From Macrolepiota albuminosa (lineage: Eukaryota > Basidiomycota > Agaricomycetes > Agaricales > Agaricaceae): DNA of 64,000 bases. Below the pieces are notes generated by a model, which saw only the letters and a program-made list of their open reading frames with translations, did not search any database and was not told the origin of the DNA. Numbering within the stretch: position 1 is the stretch's first letter; each line of letters starts with the position of its first letter. The position numbers and the translations under genes were made by a program. The stretch is taken from the NCBI GenBank assembly GCA_027475525.1, contig JAMWFC010000088.1, positions 1,705,534 to 1,769,533 of the forward strand, written 5' to 3'. Below are positions 35,469 to 47,060 of the stretch, piece after piece.

Positions 35469-36646
35469 GTGTTCTGGGCAAAACATCGCTCTACTATTTA
35501 TCCCAATGACAAACTTCACTTGCCTGACTATAGGATAGTTGAGTCCCTGAAAATAAAGATGCTGTTTCCCTAACGGAAAAGCTGGAGAGCCTATGTACAA
35601 GTGAGGATGCTTAGAAAGAGCAGGTATTGTCTACAATCTTTTTGGATCCACAACTCAACACATATGCGAGGCAAGATGGATCCCTGACCAGGAGACAGGC
35701 TATAATATCTAACTCAAATATAAACATTTCCCCCTTACTTGTAAAATTGCTTGCACAAGTTCCACTTTTTAAACTATGACAGAATCTGCACTGGAAGCTC
35801 CAATGGCACAAGGTAGGGATCATTCAGCTAAATACTCCCACTTCAGAAGCAACCCTTCCTGAAACCAGACAGGCCAGGGTCTTCTCCACAAGCAACGCTG
35901 GGGTAGAGGACTCAGCGTCCAAGCCAAGTGGGAATAATGCCCAGAATACGTAAGCTTTCTGCCAAAACTCATAAACCATTAACACTCTCATTGTAACCCA
36001 TGGCAGAGCCAGCCTGAGGGATACTCAATCTGAAGATCCCTTCCCCCACTGAGACCACCAGTAATTGCAGCAAACAAAAAACTATCTATTAGGATTAGTT
36101 GAAAGACTGGGTCGAATAGAGACACACATGTCTCCACCCAGAGCACTATGGCCTCGAGGAACAAAAGTCATGCAGGTAGCCTCCAACACCAAAAACATGG
36201 ACGATTCAAAATGCCCTCTCTCCTTCAGTCCCACAATGAAAAGGATGTCAAAGAGACATACCTCAGCAACCAATCAGTTGAGTGTTAGGGAGACCTCTCC
36301 ATCTCCAAAGCCCTGGAATAGCACTACAGGAGGCAACATCTCCAGTATTTTAGTCAATGATCCTTTTAGAGGAGAAGACACCCTGGTTGCTGACTCAAAT
36401 TGAGATGAAGTCCTTCTGGACTCGCCACCTCCATCATTGAAAAAGCTGTTTTTTTCTGGAGATGCTCATTCTCTTTCCATGGAATATCAGGGAAAGTCAA
36501 TTCAGAATAATCTAGCCACTCTGAACTCCTCAGATGTTGAGATGGATACAAGCATGGCAACAAACCCAGCTGCCAATGATTCCCACCTTCAAGTTGACCA
36601 AGAGACTGTGGAGAACGATGTGGTCACCAACAGTAAAGGCCTGTGA
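35469..36646 (+). pseudogene. Coding-like fragment, unrecognised
   Basis: Frames at 36065-36403 (KNYLLGLVERLGRIETHMSP) and 36437-36646 (LATLNSSDVEMDTSMATNPA), with a possible upstream piece TSEATLPETRQARVFSTSNA (~35843-35953), look protein-like: Ser/Pro-rich and acidic. They could be exons of one low-complexity protein such as a retroelement gag. No domain was recognised and no start or splice pattern could be fixed. Confidence 0.3.
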
Positions 36647-36734
36647 CAAACAGCCATGTCTAATGGAGGCTGGCCTGAAGTCAGGATAGGGCATCACAAC
36701 GGTACGTGTCATACGTTGTATGGGAGCTCGCTTT

Positions 36735-36840
36735 GTGCCATACCATGCATGTCTAGTGGAGTCTGCTACACTGGAGCGGAGCAGTTCCCACAATGCCATA
36801 GAATACAGAGCTGCGGATGTGTCACAATATGCTGTATAAT
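36735..36840 (+). repeat. Dispersed ~100-bp repeat
   Basis: Shares CTAGTGGAGTCTGCTACACTGG, CAGTTCC and TGCCATAGAATACAG with the reverse complement of about 61922-62015, beside the copy C LTR. Probably a fragment of the same LTR-containing element. Confidence 0.6.
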
Positions 36841-37439
36841 ACGGTCCAGTGGATCAATAAAAGACAGGCATACACATGTGCATACAGGCCTGGCGGATGC
36901 CAGTGGACACTAGCAGACGTCAATGTGTGTCAGCAGCTGTTAGCGAGCATCAGCCCATGAGTGAAAACCTCCTCTATTAGCTGATGTCATGGCATGAATA
37001 AACCCTCCTCGAGGTTCCCCACTTCTCTTCCCTCTCCCTTCCTCCCTGCAATAACTTGAGGCTGTGTGCCTTCCCTTCCCTCCTTTTCCCACCCCCAATG
37101 CCAGCATATGTCCACAAAAGGGCCCTGCAGCTCTATGCAGGCCTACACAAGCCACCAGCAGATATCTACGCAGACATATGTTGATAGACTCAAACCTATG
37201 CAGGCCTATGCAGGCCTGTACAGGGCACTAGCAGACATCCACAGAGGCCTACGCAGGTCCATGGGGGCTGGTTAGACTAAAAAAAAACAACTCTGTTCTC
37301 CATAATGCCTGTAGAGGAAAAACAAATCCCCAGCCTTGGAAAAGCCTCCAGCAACGGAATGCACATTTAACCATTGCACCACAGGTCCATTACTAACAAA
37401 TAGATTCAAAGGTCAGATAACACAATGAATGGACACCCA

Positions 37440-38080
37440 CCTACGTTTCTGCAGATTCCCATATGGATTTTTTAAAGTGGAAAAGGGGTGGCATACCTCC
37501 CAAAAGAGTTTTCATGGCTTGAAAGAGGCGTTGGCATTAGCAGCCATCGTGACCCACTGGCATCTATTGGCATCTATTGGCATCTATTGTATATCTGTTA
37601 GCATCTGCCAGATATTTGCTGGTATCCGTTAGCATCTATAGGAATCCATTGGCAATTCCCAGCATCGTCCAGCATCATCTGGCATCAGGGCAAAGGAGAA
37701 GGAAATGGGGTGTGTGGGCATCTGCTGCATGGGGTGGCATCTCAGAAAGCATGGAGAGTGGTGGAAGAGGGATGGGGGTAGGCAAAAAGAGGGGGAAAGG
37801 GGAAGGGAAGGAGCGTGGGTGTCTGCTGGTATGGCAGCAGATGTAGCAGATGTCAGATGTCAGGTCAGGGGGGAGGAGGGAAGCGGGGTGCATGTGGTGG
37901 ACAGGGGTGGCATGTGAGGTAGTGTGGGGAGTAGAGAGAATGGCACTGGGGAGAAAGAGGATGCGTGAGTGTCCGCTGTCTGCTGGCATGCCAGCAGATG
38001 GTAGCTGATATTGGCATGTGAGCCAGCTAACAGTAGCTGATGTCGGCATGTGAGCTAGCTGATGTTAGCGGTGCAACCAG
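37440..38080 (+). repeat. Repeat R, copy 1 (inverted copy at 50176-50790)
   Basis: Begins near TTTCTGCAGATTCCCATATG and shares GGTGGCATACCTCCCAAAAG and many later blocks with the reverse complement of 50176-50790. Contains a GGCATCTATTG microsatellite (37558-37595) and a G-rich tract. No coding sequence. A tRNA-like unit adjoins in both copies. A further tRNA-like A box lies on the minus strand at ~37370-37385. Confidence 0.8.
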
Positions 38081-38243
38081 TCCCAGTGGTTCAGTGGAAT
38101 ATTTGTTTATTGATATTCAATATTGTGTACAATGGTGGGTTCTACTTCCCCTACTCCACCTTAATGGGGTCTAATAGTGTGTTTTTATATAGGTGCATTT
38201 TTGCTCTACATGTACATCATACTGACCTGTAGTAAGTGCCTGT
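38081..38243 (+). mobile_element. tRNA-derived SINE-like unit
   Basis: An A-box-like AGTGGTTCAGTGG at ~38088-38100 and a B-box-like GGGTTCTACTTCC at ~38138-38150 are about 50 bp apart, as in tRNA genes. The tail (TGTGTTTTTATATAGGTGCA...) is shared with units of the array at 49370-50175. No complete cloverleaf is apparent, so this is a pol III-type retroposon head, not a functional tRNA. A solo LTR interrupts the following unit. Confidence 0.65.
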
Positions 38244-39172
38244 TGATGATGCCCAAAGTTTGGTCAGTAACAAATATAACAATAGTGTTACCGTACCAAG
38301 AGTTTGCGTTGGGCACGCTAAAAGTGATGAGAGGAGTCCCGGGCAGGTCCCAGAGAACGCGCCTGTGAAAATGGGTAAAAGTCGGTAAGGGAGTCGGCAA
38401 GTGTAAAGCGCTAAGGTAAAGCACCTATGAAAGAGCGGTAAGCGAACACGGCAAGAGCACGGTATGCTTAGCAAAGTCTAAGCATCGATAATGCCTGCCG
38501 TAGTTGCAAGGCGCGAGTATGTCGAGTGTTGGTGAGCGTCTGCAACTGCCGATGAGTTTGACGTTGCCGACCGTAGCGTAAATGAGCTCTTGAGCGTAAG
38601 GGAGACTGAAGAAGTGGGAGCAGGAAACTCTGGTCTATTGTTCTCTTGTGATTGTACAAATCGGTAAGTACTTTTATACTACAAAGAGTTCGCCGTCGCC
38701 AGTGGCCAAAGAGCGGTAAACTAGAAAATTTTATAAGGGGTAGCTCCAACGGTTTCAGATCCCTGCTGTCCATTCAAGACCCTTAGCGCCACCAGGCGGC
38801 AGATCGCGGTGCTAAATCATCAATCCATCACCCTTCTGTCTGTCCAAAGTGCTTAGCGATGTCATGTGCCGAATCGAAGCGCTAAGCGGTGTCAGACGCC
38901 AAGGTCAAACGCCAAGCTGTTCATCAGTTTTTGATAGATCATCAATCTTCTCGCCAAGCGCTGTCGTCAGTGACTGATGCCATCTGTCAGTTGTCATTCC
39001 TGCTGCCGTCGGCGCTATCATTGATCGGATCTGCTTCTTGCCATGTCTGGCCGTCGAGAATGGCTTAAAATAGGTAGAACGCGTGCGCTAAGTTCAGAAT
39101 GGGTGCGGCAAGATTTCCGGAGCCGGTGCCGAGTCTGCCATTGATGCGCCTAACCTGTATAGGGTCCTATCA
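38244..39172 (+). repeat. Solo LTR, S family, diverged third copy (929 bp)
   Basis: Begins TGATGATGCCCAAAGTTTGG, shares GGAGTCCCGG-CAGG-TCCC with 24246-24270, and ends GGTCCTATCA. The target duplication CTGT stands at 38240-38243 and 39173-39176. The empty site is visible in the related array at about 49993-50030, whose reverse complement reads GTAAGCGCCTGTGGTAGTTG with a single CTGT. Confidence 0.9.
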
Positions 39173-39438
39173 CTGTAGTAGTTGATCTGACCAAAACTCT
39201 AGAAATTACTAAAGTGGGATAAGATGGACAAATTTGCACATGTGATCATTCCAGTGCACATGACAAGTGATGATACACCAGGGCTGGCTACCTTTTTGAC
39301 AAAGACCAGCACAAACGTAGCCAGCCACAGTGTATTATCAACTGGTCATGTATACAACCTGATCCATCAACCAAGGCCGGTCTGTCAATGGCACTGGTAT
39401 AAGAAGACTGGATAGGTCATAGGCTAGTAGCAGAAGAT

Positions 39439-40783
39439 TTGTTTGGTCTGTCACTAATTCCGAAGAAGAGAAAACAACCAAGTCCTCCAGCAGCAGGAGA
39501 TTTGTCTGGTCTATTGCCAAATTCCAAGAAGCTAAAATGGGTAACCTATATTGGTCAACATCTTTCTGGTACCTATTGTCGACAGAAGAAGCAGGAGGAT
39601 GAGAATAAGGACAAGGATGAAGAGGAAGAACAAGAGGGCAGGATACTGAAGGGGGAAATTACTGGAGGGATGCTGTTGGGCAGATATCTGAGGACAGCAC
39701 CTCGTAGCGAGGGTCAGCACATCAACTCCCCTTGCCAATATTATGCAAGTAAGTGGCTACAGTATATCAGGACAAAGAGCAGCACTGCATGTAATCTCTG
39801 CCAGCTCATTCACAAACAAACATGCAGCCTGATGATTGTCAAAAAAACCATCAAGTCTGGCAACAAGGAAAAGGGGAAAAAACCACTGAGAAAGAAGTCA
39901 GTGACGATTATTGAGAGTGATGACGGTATGAAACTCTTTTCCTGCTTAAATAGCTAACTAATAGTTAGCAGATGAACCAGCCAGTCCAATTGCAGAACCA
40001 TCAAAACCATCCATCTGTCCATCCCAACTATCGACCTCCAACCGTCCAGCAGATCCTCTTCCAGTCAAGAAAAAGTGCAAGGAGCAGGCAATGGAGTCTA
40101 GTCACAGTGAGAACATTGTGGCTGGTATAATGGCAGGGGTAGAGAGCCGTTTAGACAGGATGGAGAATGAGTTCCAGAAAGCATTGCGAAATGTTGGGGA
40201 GCAGGTGCAAAACAGGTTTGTCACGGCTGAGGAGAGCTGGTTACCATATATTGAGGACTTCTTCCATCACTACCAGACTTAGGTTGACACACTCAGTGGC
40301 TGCATAGAAACCCTGCAAACTAATATTTCTCTTGTGAGTGAGACGCTTGCATCATACAATGGACAGATCTGTTAGATGAAAGAGCAGATCTGCCATATTT
40401 GAGGTATAGTTGACACTTTGCAGAGTCGACTTCACATCTCCACCCATCTCTCTAGTCCGTCAGCTCAGAATGATGTGGCAGTGCATCCAACAGAGCACAG
40501 TGGACTTGGACCCATTGTTAAAGAGGAAGAAACCACTCCTGACCCCACTGCTGACGTATCCGTTCCTACTGGTAACACCTCTGCCCTCACCACTGACCAA
40601 TCTCATCACATCACTGACTTATCCGCTCTCACCATTGCTCTGTCCCTGCTTCAACAAACATTCTCAGGGACGTCTTCTGCACAAACATCTCCATCACCCT
40701 CTCAACCATCTTCCATCTCTCCGCCAGTCCCTGCCGAGAACCCTCTCCCTGGCCCAAGGAGACAGGCTCACAGCAACTCCTGA
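39439..40783 (+). pseudogene. Acidic, Ser/Pro-rich nuclear-type protein, unrecognised
   Basis: The first exon (from 39439, MFGLSLIPKKRKQPSPPAAG) has a basic PKKRK, an acidic DENKDKDEEEEQEG and ends IIESDD. A 46-nt intron (39926-39971, GTATGA...TAGCAG, phase 1) joins it to DEPASPIAEPSKPS, then a coiled-coil-like MAGVESRLDRMENEFQKALR. Stops at 40280, ~40371 and ~40399 interrupt one continuous frame that goes on to SRLHISTHLSSPSAQNDVAV and a Ser/Thr/Pro tail ending at 40783. It lies upstream of the KDZ transposase on the same strand and may be its accessory gene or an unrelated neighbour. Confidence 0.45.
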
Positions 40784-41823
40784 AGTAGTCAGCCACTGAT
40801 GCAATGGACCTAGTCATCCAGTCGGCTTACTGAGAGATGGAAGGCAACAGAAGACAAGTGAAGATAGACAGTTGATTACTCCACAGTGATTTTTTATGTT
40901 ATGATAGACATTGACATTGCTGCATTTTTGTAACACTATAGTTTACAAAAATGTAATGTAACATTTTCCCCTTCTCCACATCAATGATGGCGGACTGGTC
41001 GAATGACCTTAGTGCAGCTGCTACTCCTTTTTGCTGGTGTAGACATATCAATGTATTGAGCTGCATCCTCCTGTAGCATTTGTGCTTGAGACTTGCGGTG
41101 TCACTTGAAATTTGTTGACAATTGGTTAGGCAATGCCTTGCGCTTCTTTACTCACCTTCAAATTGATTATTGTCCTCATCTTGAAGAATGTTGAGCACCC
41201 TTCTTGACACTTTATATCTAAGGAAACCATTACTAGAGCCATTAATTGAAGAGTCTGAATGGCTCCATCCTCTTTGTTGTAAGAGGTGGATGGTAGTGGC
41301 ATTTACTACTGCTGTATCATCACCACATTTGTTATGAACAGATTCATTGAGAGCAGACTCGTGATCAGCTCAGGTGCCATACTCGGCAGCTACTGGCTGC
41401 CTGTAATGGTTGAGATAAACCATCTAGTAGAAGGTGTCACCAGATCCATACTGTCCTTGACAATCTCTCCAGAAGTTCAGCAGACACAATAGCTCAGGCT
41501 GACCAAGATTATGGGGATCTTGGAATATCAGACCCTCTGAAAGATACCTTGAATGTATGAATTGCTGATTATTGGTCCTCACTGCCTTGTAAGGAGCAAA
41601 TTCATACCAGTAACCAGATGCAATTTCTGGCAGAGTAATCAGATGATGAGCAAAGGTGGAGGAAACTAAGATTTACTGTAATGAGTATTTAGATAGTCCC
41701 AGACAAGCATTTTCAATTCTGCCCAAGTTTGAAATATATTTGGTCCTGGATCTGCTGGTAATATTGGGAATCCATTTCTATCCAGATTAAGAATGAGCTC
41801 ATGGCATGTAAGGATAGGAGGAG
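40784..41823. other. No gene recognised (1 kb)
   Basis: Only short frames are present. The region separates the 3' ends of two converging genes. Confidence 0.5.
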
Positions 41824-43043
41824 TCAAATCATAGGGTGATTCATGTTGGACAGCATGTCTCTACCAAGAAGAGCAGACATGTAATCCATCATTTCCTTAT
41901 TGAGGTCACTAACAAGGTCAGGAAAGGAGTCTTGAAAAGTAGGTTGGTTAGCATGAGTCAAGTATGACATATTGTTATGACTATAATTGGTGTCAAAATT
42001 GTTTAAAGAATGATGGCACCACATACATTCTAATAGTCATGCCTTCATCTGCATATCAACCAACAACAGTCCAACTCAACATGCCTATCTCTCTAAATTG
42101 AAGCATATCTGCTTCGTCCACACGCTTCAAACCATGCTTTTGGGCCTCTCTGGAGAGACAATGATTAGAAAGCAGAATCAAGCAGACAGATGTACAATGA
42201 ATAGAGGACAGGGGACAGAAGGAGTACCAACTTGCACTGAATTTCTGGCAGATTTCCTTTTTCACTTCATTCTGCTGCCATCTTCCGTAAACAACTTTCC
42301 TCCTGCGGTGTGAGTTGATGCATAACATTTTTGACAGCCACATTATATTGTGCAAATGCATCCAATCCCGAGGCGTTGTGATCCTTACCCCTCAACAAGT
42401 TCTGGATCTCCTCGTTTATCTCCTTTGCCATTGTCTGCCGGACAACATCTCGCAGTGAAGTTTTCAGGAGCACCTTTGGATCTTTATGCTGGTAATAAGG
42501 GTGCCAGCAATTCTTGATATACTGGACAACCTTCTATTCAAGCAAATGATGTCTAGTTCTTTGCAATGAGTTGCTGTACCTACTTTGATTCTCTCTGCCC
42601 ACTCTTCCCCTATCTTTGGCTCTGTCCCCTTAGTGGCCCAGTAGTTGAAAATATTCGTTAGGATTTTATCCTTCAAGATAGCAGTCCAAGCTTGAGGAGT
42701 AGTTGAGGAGCGGTAGAGTTCCTTGTATGGTTCAAAGATAGATCTTTCTTCCGCTGTAAATATTAGTTCTACTTGTCTTTTCTTTGGTGAAAATATTGGT
42801 TCAGGTGGTTGCAGGAGGGCAGACATATTTGTAGACAATATAAATATAATTTTCTGCAACCACACAGTTCTCAACTGAAGGATCACATGATAAAATATAG
42901 ATTTTCTTTTCAGTATCTGTTGATGACAAACAGATTCTGTTTGTTTTTGACGGATAGAGTCCGCTGTCCACTGGTATCTGGCCCGTCCAAATTGAGGCAT
43001 ATTGCCAATATTGATGAGCGGTCTCATTAGATATCTGGTACAA
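41824..43043 (-). pseudogene. Lineage-expanded basidiomycete-type protein, unnamed
   Basis: Reads away from the KDZ transposase. Coding pieces in order: SPKKRQVELIFTAEERSIFE and ILTNIFNYWATKGTEPKIGE (42464-42830), KEINEEIQNLLRGKDHNASG with NVAVKNVMHQLTPQEE (42267-42473), and NEVKKEICQKFSASWY (42240-42300). The order (charged start, a WxxxGT motif, a helical segment ending in EEI..L, then a K-E-x-C-x-KFxxSWY block) resembles a large family of short nuclear-type proteins found near transposons in agaricomycetes. I know the pattern but no function. Frame changes suggest introns or decay. It is divergent from the KDZ gene, with ~20 bp between starts. Confidence 0.4.
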
Positions 43044-43297
43044 TGGCTAGGTCCTGGCCATAGATATTTTGATTATAAACCTGAACTCTCTAAAGAAACG
43101 CAAGCAACTAAAAACAACAGTCATCAGACAAAGAGACCTCATCCCATTTGCTGAGGAAAGAACACGACTCACTCAGAACACATGAGGGTTGCCAGTCCTC
43201 ATAACACAACAGCTATCACTGGGTCCCATTCCCATTGTAACTGGTGCACCACTTGCAGCATTTGCAGATGATGATAACTTTGCACACTTGGACAATA

Positions 43298-43451
43298 ATT
43301 CAATGGTAGATGATGTAGATGATACAATGCCCATATTCATAAGGCATGTAAAGGTGATTTGAATGTATGCTATTATTCAATGGTAGATGATGTAGATGAT
43401 ACAATGCCCATATTCATAAGGCATGTAAAGGTGATTTGAATGTATGCTATT
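43298..43451. repeat. Perfect 77-bp direct duplication 7
   Basis: Bases 43298-43374 recur exactly at 43375-43451 in the N-terminal acidic region of the KDZ transposase. Confidence 0.95.
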
Positions 43452-43832
43452 ATTGAGAGCAAATTATTTAAGTTCATACATAGACACAGGCAGATTATCT
43501 TAACAACTTCACCAACCATGTTCTACAGTTGCTCAATGGATTGCTTGGTCATGAATCAATGAATGACATTACTGATTGCCTTGCTTGTCCTGACTATTAC
43601 CTTGCACAATGGCAATGCTATGATTGTGTTGGGTCAAGAATATTCTGTTGTGGATGTTTCTACCGCACGTACAACTCCAACCCGTTTCACCAACCTGAAG
43701 TATGGAATGGTAGGTATTTCCACCAATAAATATGTTGGATACTGGAGGGTATTTCTATATCCAACACAATTCATTGCATGCAAATTGTTATCAAGGGAAG
43801 ATCAGGGTCGGAGCTCTTGAGGACCATGAGCA

Positions 43833-43986
43833 GAAAAAGGACATTCAGGAGCAAGAGTTTCTATGACTCGAATATCAACTGGATGTTGAACTTCCATCAG
43901 CAGATAGCGGAAAAAGGACATTCAGGAGCAAGAGTTTCTATGACTCGAATATCAACTGGATGTTGAACTTCCATCAGCAGATAGCG
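43833..43986. repeat. Perfect 77-bp direct duplication 8
   Basis: Bases 43833-43909 recur exactly at 43910-43986 in the KDZ transposase between the cysteine cluster and the core. The following reading resumes at 44016. Confidence 0.95.
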
Positions 43987-46900
43987 ACCCAGGACATCCG
44001 GCAGCGCATCCATCCATGACTTCAGATTTCCTGAGCAGACTTCAGGATGCCAGCCTTGATCAAATCATGGAAGAGGAAGAGCAACAGGACCCAGAGAATA
44101 ATGTGCCAATAGAAGATATTCCAGAAGATCGGCCAGCCACAAACAGGTTCCATATGGACAGATATGATTGCTTTGGGAATCCAATACAACGGATTGTTCA
44201 CACAACTGGAGTATACTACATCACTGTCATTTCATGTGAGTGTTCTGGGATGGATGTCTTGGTGGAGAATACCATCTGCTCGCAGCTAGTCTCCAGTACA
44301 TTTGATCAGACACAAACATATTTTACAATGGCTATGCTGGATGACTTCCATCTGATAAATCTAGAATGCAAAGCATCTGCTTATCAGTACTAGCAGAAAA
44401 TTGCAAGAATAACTTCTCTGATTGCATTTTCTGGTGAGGTAGATAACCTTTACTGCGAGCTACAATAAATTTCTCGTTCATGGTGGTGGCTGAAGAAGTT
44501 GAAGTGGGCAGGCTTCAGCCATGATAAATCGAGGAACTCTATGGTGCCAGACTGTGGTAAACTTACAATATTCTGTCCAACTTGTCCCCAACCAGAAGTC
44601 AATCTTCCATCCAACTGAGAAGAAGATCCTGTCCAGTAGAAGTTTAATCGTTCTTTAATGATGAATAGCAACTTCAAGGCGGATCATGTCTGACATTCTA
44701 ATCCTGCTCATGATGTATGGCATTCAGAAGGCGGTGGTATGATGGCCAGGAGGGATGAGCTCACCCACTATCTCAAGCACGCAAAGGAACAGCCAACAGC
44801 AAGTGACATTCTTTAACTCTACCTGTCCACCATTTGTTCATCAATCCAATCCTGTCTGTTAGCCATCTGCTAGACCTCCATCTGTCCAGGGAGCTATTCA
44901 AAGCTATTGAAAAGGCCCTGATGATGAACAAGTCATGCAACATTACTGGTATTGTTGCAATGGCATGTACATGGCATGGCTGCTTTGCTTCTAATAGTGT
45001 AACAAACTTAATCCGTGGTGAAGGCCAGGTTTACACAGACTTTTCCCTCATATAGGCAGTTAAAACGACCAACATGGATGGCATTCAGCATCTCCTACTG
45101 GTATAGCCAGTGGTGTGTCAAATTTCTGAATGGCTTGTTAAAGCCAGAGAAGTCCTGCCAGATAATCTACTCGTAGACTTTGCAATAGGACTTCTTCATG
45201 TCCATGGGCATAAGGAGAATTGTTTTTTCCGCTTTGCCCCATCCTTCATTCTTGGGGCCAGTCATTTGGCTAGGGAGATAATTGAAAGTCTCTGGTCTAC
45301 ATTAAATGAAGTCTCACAGATGGCCTGTATGGCTACCTTGGCACATCGGGCAGAAATCCTTGATGATTACATGTGTGACTCAAACTAGAAGAAGCTGCTT
45401 GACATAGTTCCATTTCTATATCAAAAGTACAGGACTGCTGTTGAGATGAGAAATGCAGCTATTCAATATTTCACCAAGCGATCCGTCAAAATATCAACAA
45501 ATTTACTAACAAGCTGAAAAGCCGGAATAGCTAAGGCAGAAAGGCTCAGAGAGGAGGAAAACCGTAAAGCAATGGATATTCTCAAAGCTTGTACAATGAC
45601 CTTCAATAGTACAAGTGAAGACCAAATGGCAGCAGACAGTAGAAACCACTCAACAGATGTTGCAGCGACGGATATTCATTCCTTCTAGATTCAACTTGCC
45701 CTTGATATTGAGGAGCAGCAGTAAGGTGTATTGCTGATGGCCCAACTTATTTCACTAATTGGAAGCTCAGAATTTCAATTCAGGATCAGGTTCACTATTT
45801 GAATTGGCATGCAAGCAATGATGATTGGCAAAAGGTCAAGGCGAAAAGAGAACTATTAAGGGTTCAACTCAATGTCCTTGCTGCTTCTCAGGACAGAAGC
45901 AGGTTTATTGCTAATGGAAGGCAGACTGCCCCTCTAGAACTGGATGAAGTTTCTGGAGCCTTTGATGACAATGAAATGGTAGAAGATGGACAATCAGCAG
46001 ATCTGCTGGTACCACCGGCAAATAACCTTGGACCAATAGATGTAGTTGTTCCAGAAGATTTTAAAATCTCCTTCTCATTTATGATCATGGGTAATGTCTC
46101 ACTGTTAACAATGATAGAGCACAATCTGCGCTTGATTCAAATTGAAAGGCTCTTGCAAGCCCTTCAGAAATTCATTGCAGAGAAATCATTTCTATATTCT
46201 CACGTCATCCGAGTTGCCCCAAGCAAGAATGTGAAAATTCAAGCTTGCGCATCTCTTCAAAGAATCCAGGCCTCAATCCTGGTCAAGGCTCATGCTTATG
46301 CATGATGCTGCAGTGCTCTGATGCGACTGTGATCGGACCCTAGCATTCAGAGAAAGTATCCAGTTCTACAGAAAGCGGATTTAAATGCAAGCACAGCTAT
46401 ACAAGATCCCAACATTCCTGGTTCATCAAGGATCAAGGTATCTTGGATATGGCACTCTAATTCTGATGCAGAAAATGAATCTGCAACTATTTCTGAATGT
46501 GAGTCCTCTTGTTAACATTTCCGTTATCATTACATCCGTTTGTAAACATATCTCTTCAGTTAATCGTGTTCATTATCTACGTGCTAGAGCACAATGCAAC
46601 AGATGGACAGAGGAATGTCAGCTTGTCACGAGTGAAATGGAGTGGACAGTTCGGTATTTCTTCAACCAGGCAGATATTTGGTCGAAGTGTGGTATGTCAG
46701 TGAAGAAAAGAGGTCTCCAGTCATATGCCCACAAAAAGGTGGCCATGTAGCAAGAATTGGCCTCGATGGCAATTGATAAATTTAGGTGGGTGCTTTCTAA
46801 TTTTATTCTCTTCCAAACTGCAAGAAATCTGCTGTGAAAATGGTAGATGCAAAGACGGATTGATATGACAGATGCAGAGACAGATTGATGTGATGAATGC

Positions 46901-47060
46901 AGAGACAGATTGAACTGATGGATGCAGCTTGCTGCCATCAGTGGATGATCGGAATGGATTTGTAACAGTTATGTGCAATGGAATTGTTGAAAATCACTTT
47001 TGTTTACAAGGCACAAAAATCTGATACATAGCAGTATCTGCTTCTACAAGCAAGAGTGCA

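Larger units (their letters stand above)
43060..46750 (+). pseudogene. KDZ (Kyakuja-Dileera-Zisupton) transposase, decayed
   Basis: A DNA transposase family expanded in agaricomycetes. In order: acidic N-terminus FADDDNFAHLDNNSMVDDVD (~43265); cysteine cluster CLACPDYYLAQWQCYDC with FCCGCFYRTYNSNPFHQPEV (~43580-43700); TQTYFTMAMLDDFHLINLEC (~44315); WWLKKLKWAGFSHDKS; NFKADHV (~44675); CTWHGCF (~44970); VDFAIGLLHVHGHKENCFFR (~45175); and AREIIESLWSTLNEVSQMA (~45270), with a likely catalytic Glu. The end, YLRARAQCNRWTEECQLVTS then EMEWTVRYFFNQADIW (~46580-46680), is typical of the family C-terminus. The D-x-x-CQ position reads PVVCQ after a TAG, so the catalytic Asp appears lost. Two 77-bp duplications and many stops break it. 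Confidence 0.85.
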
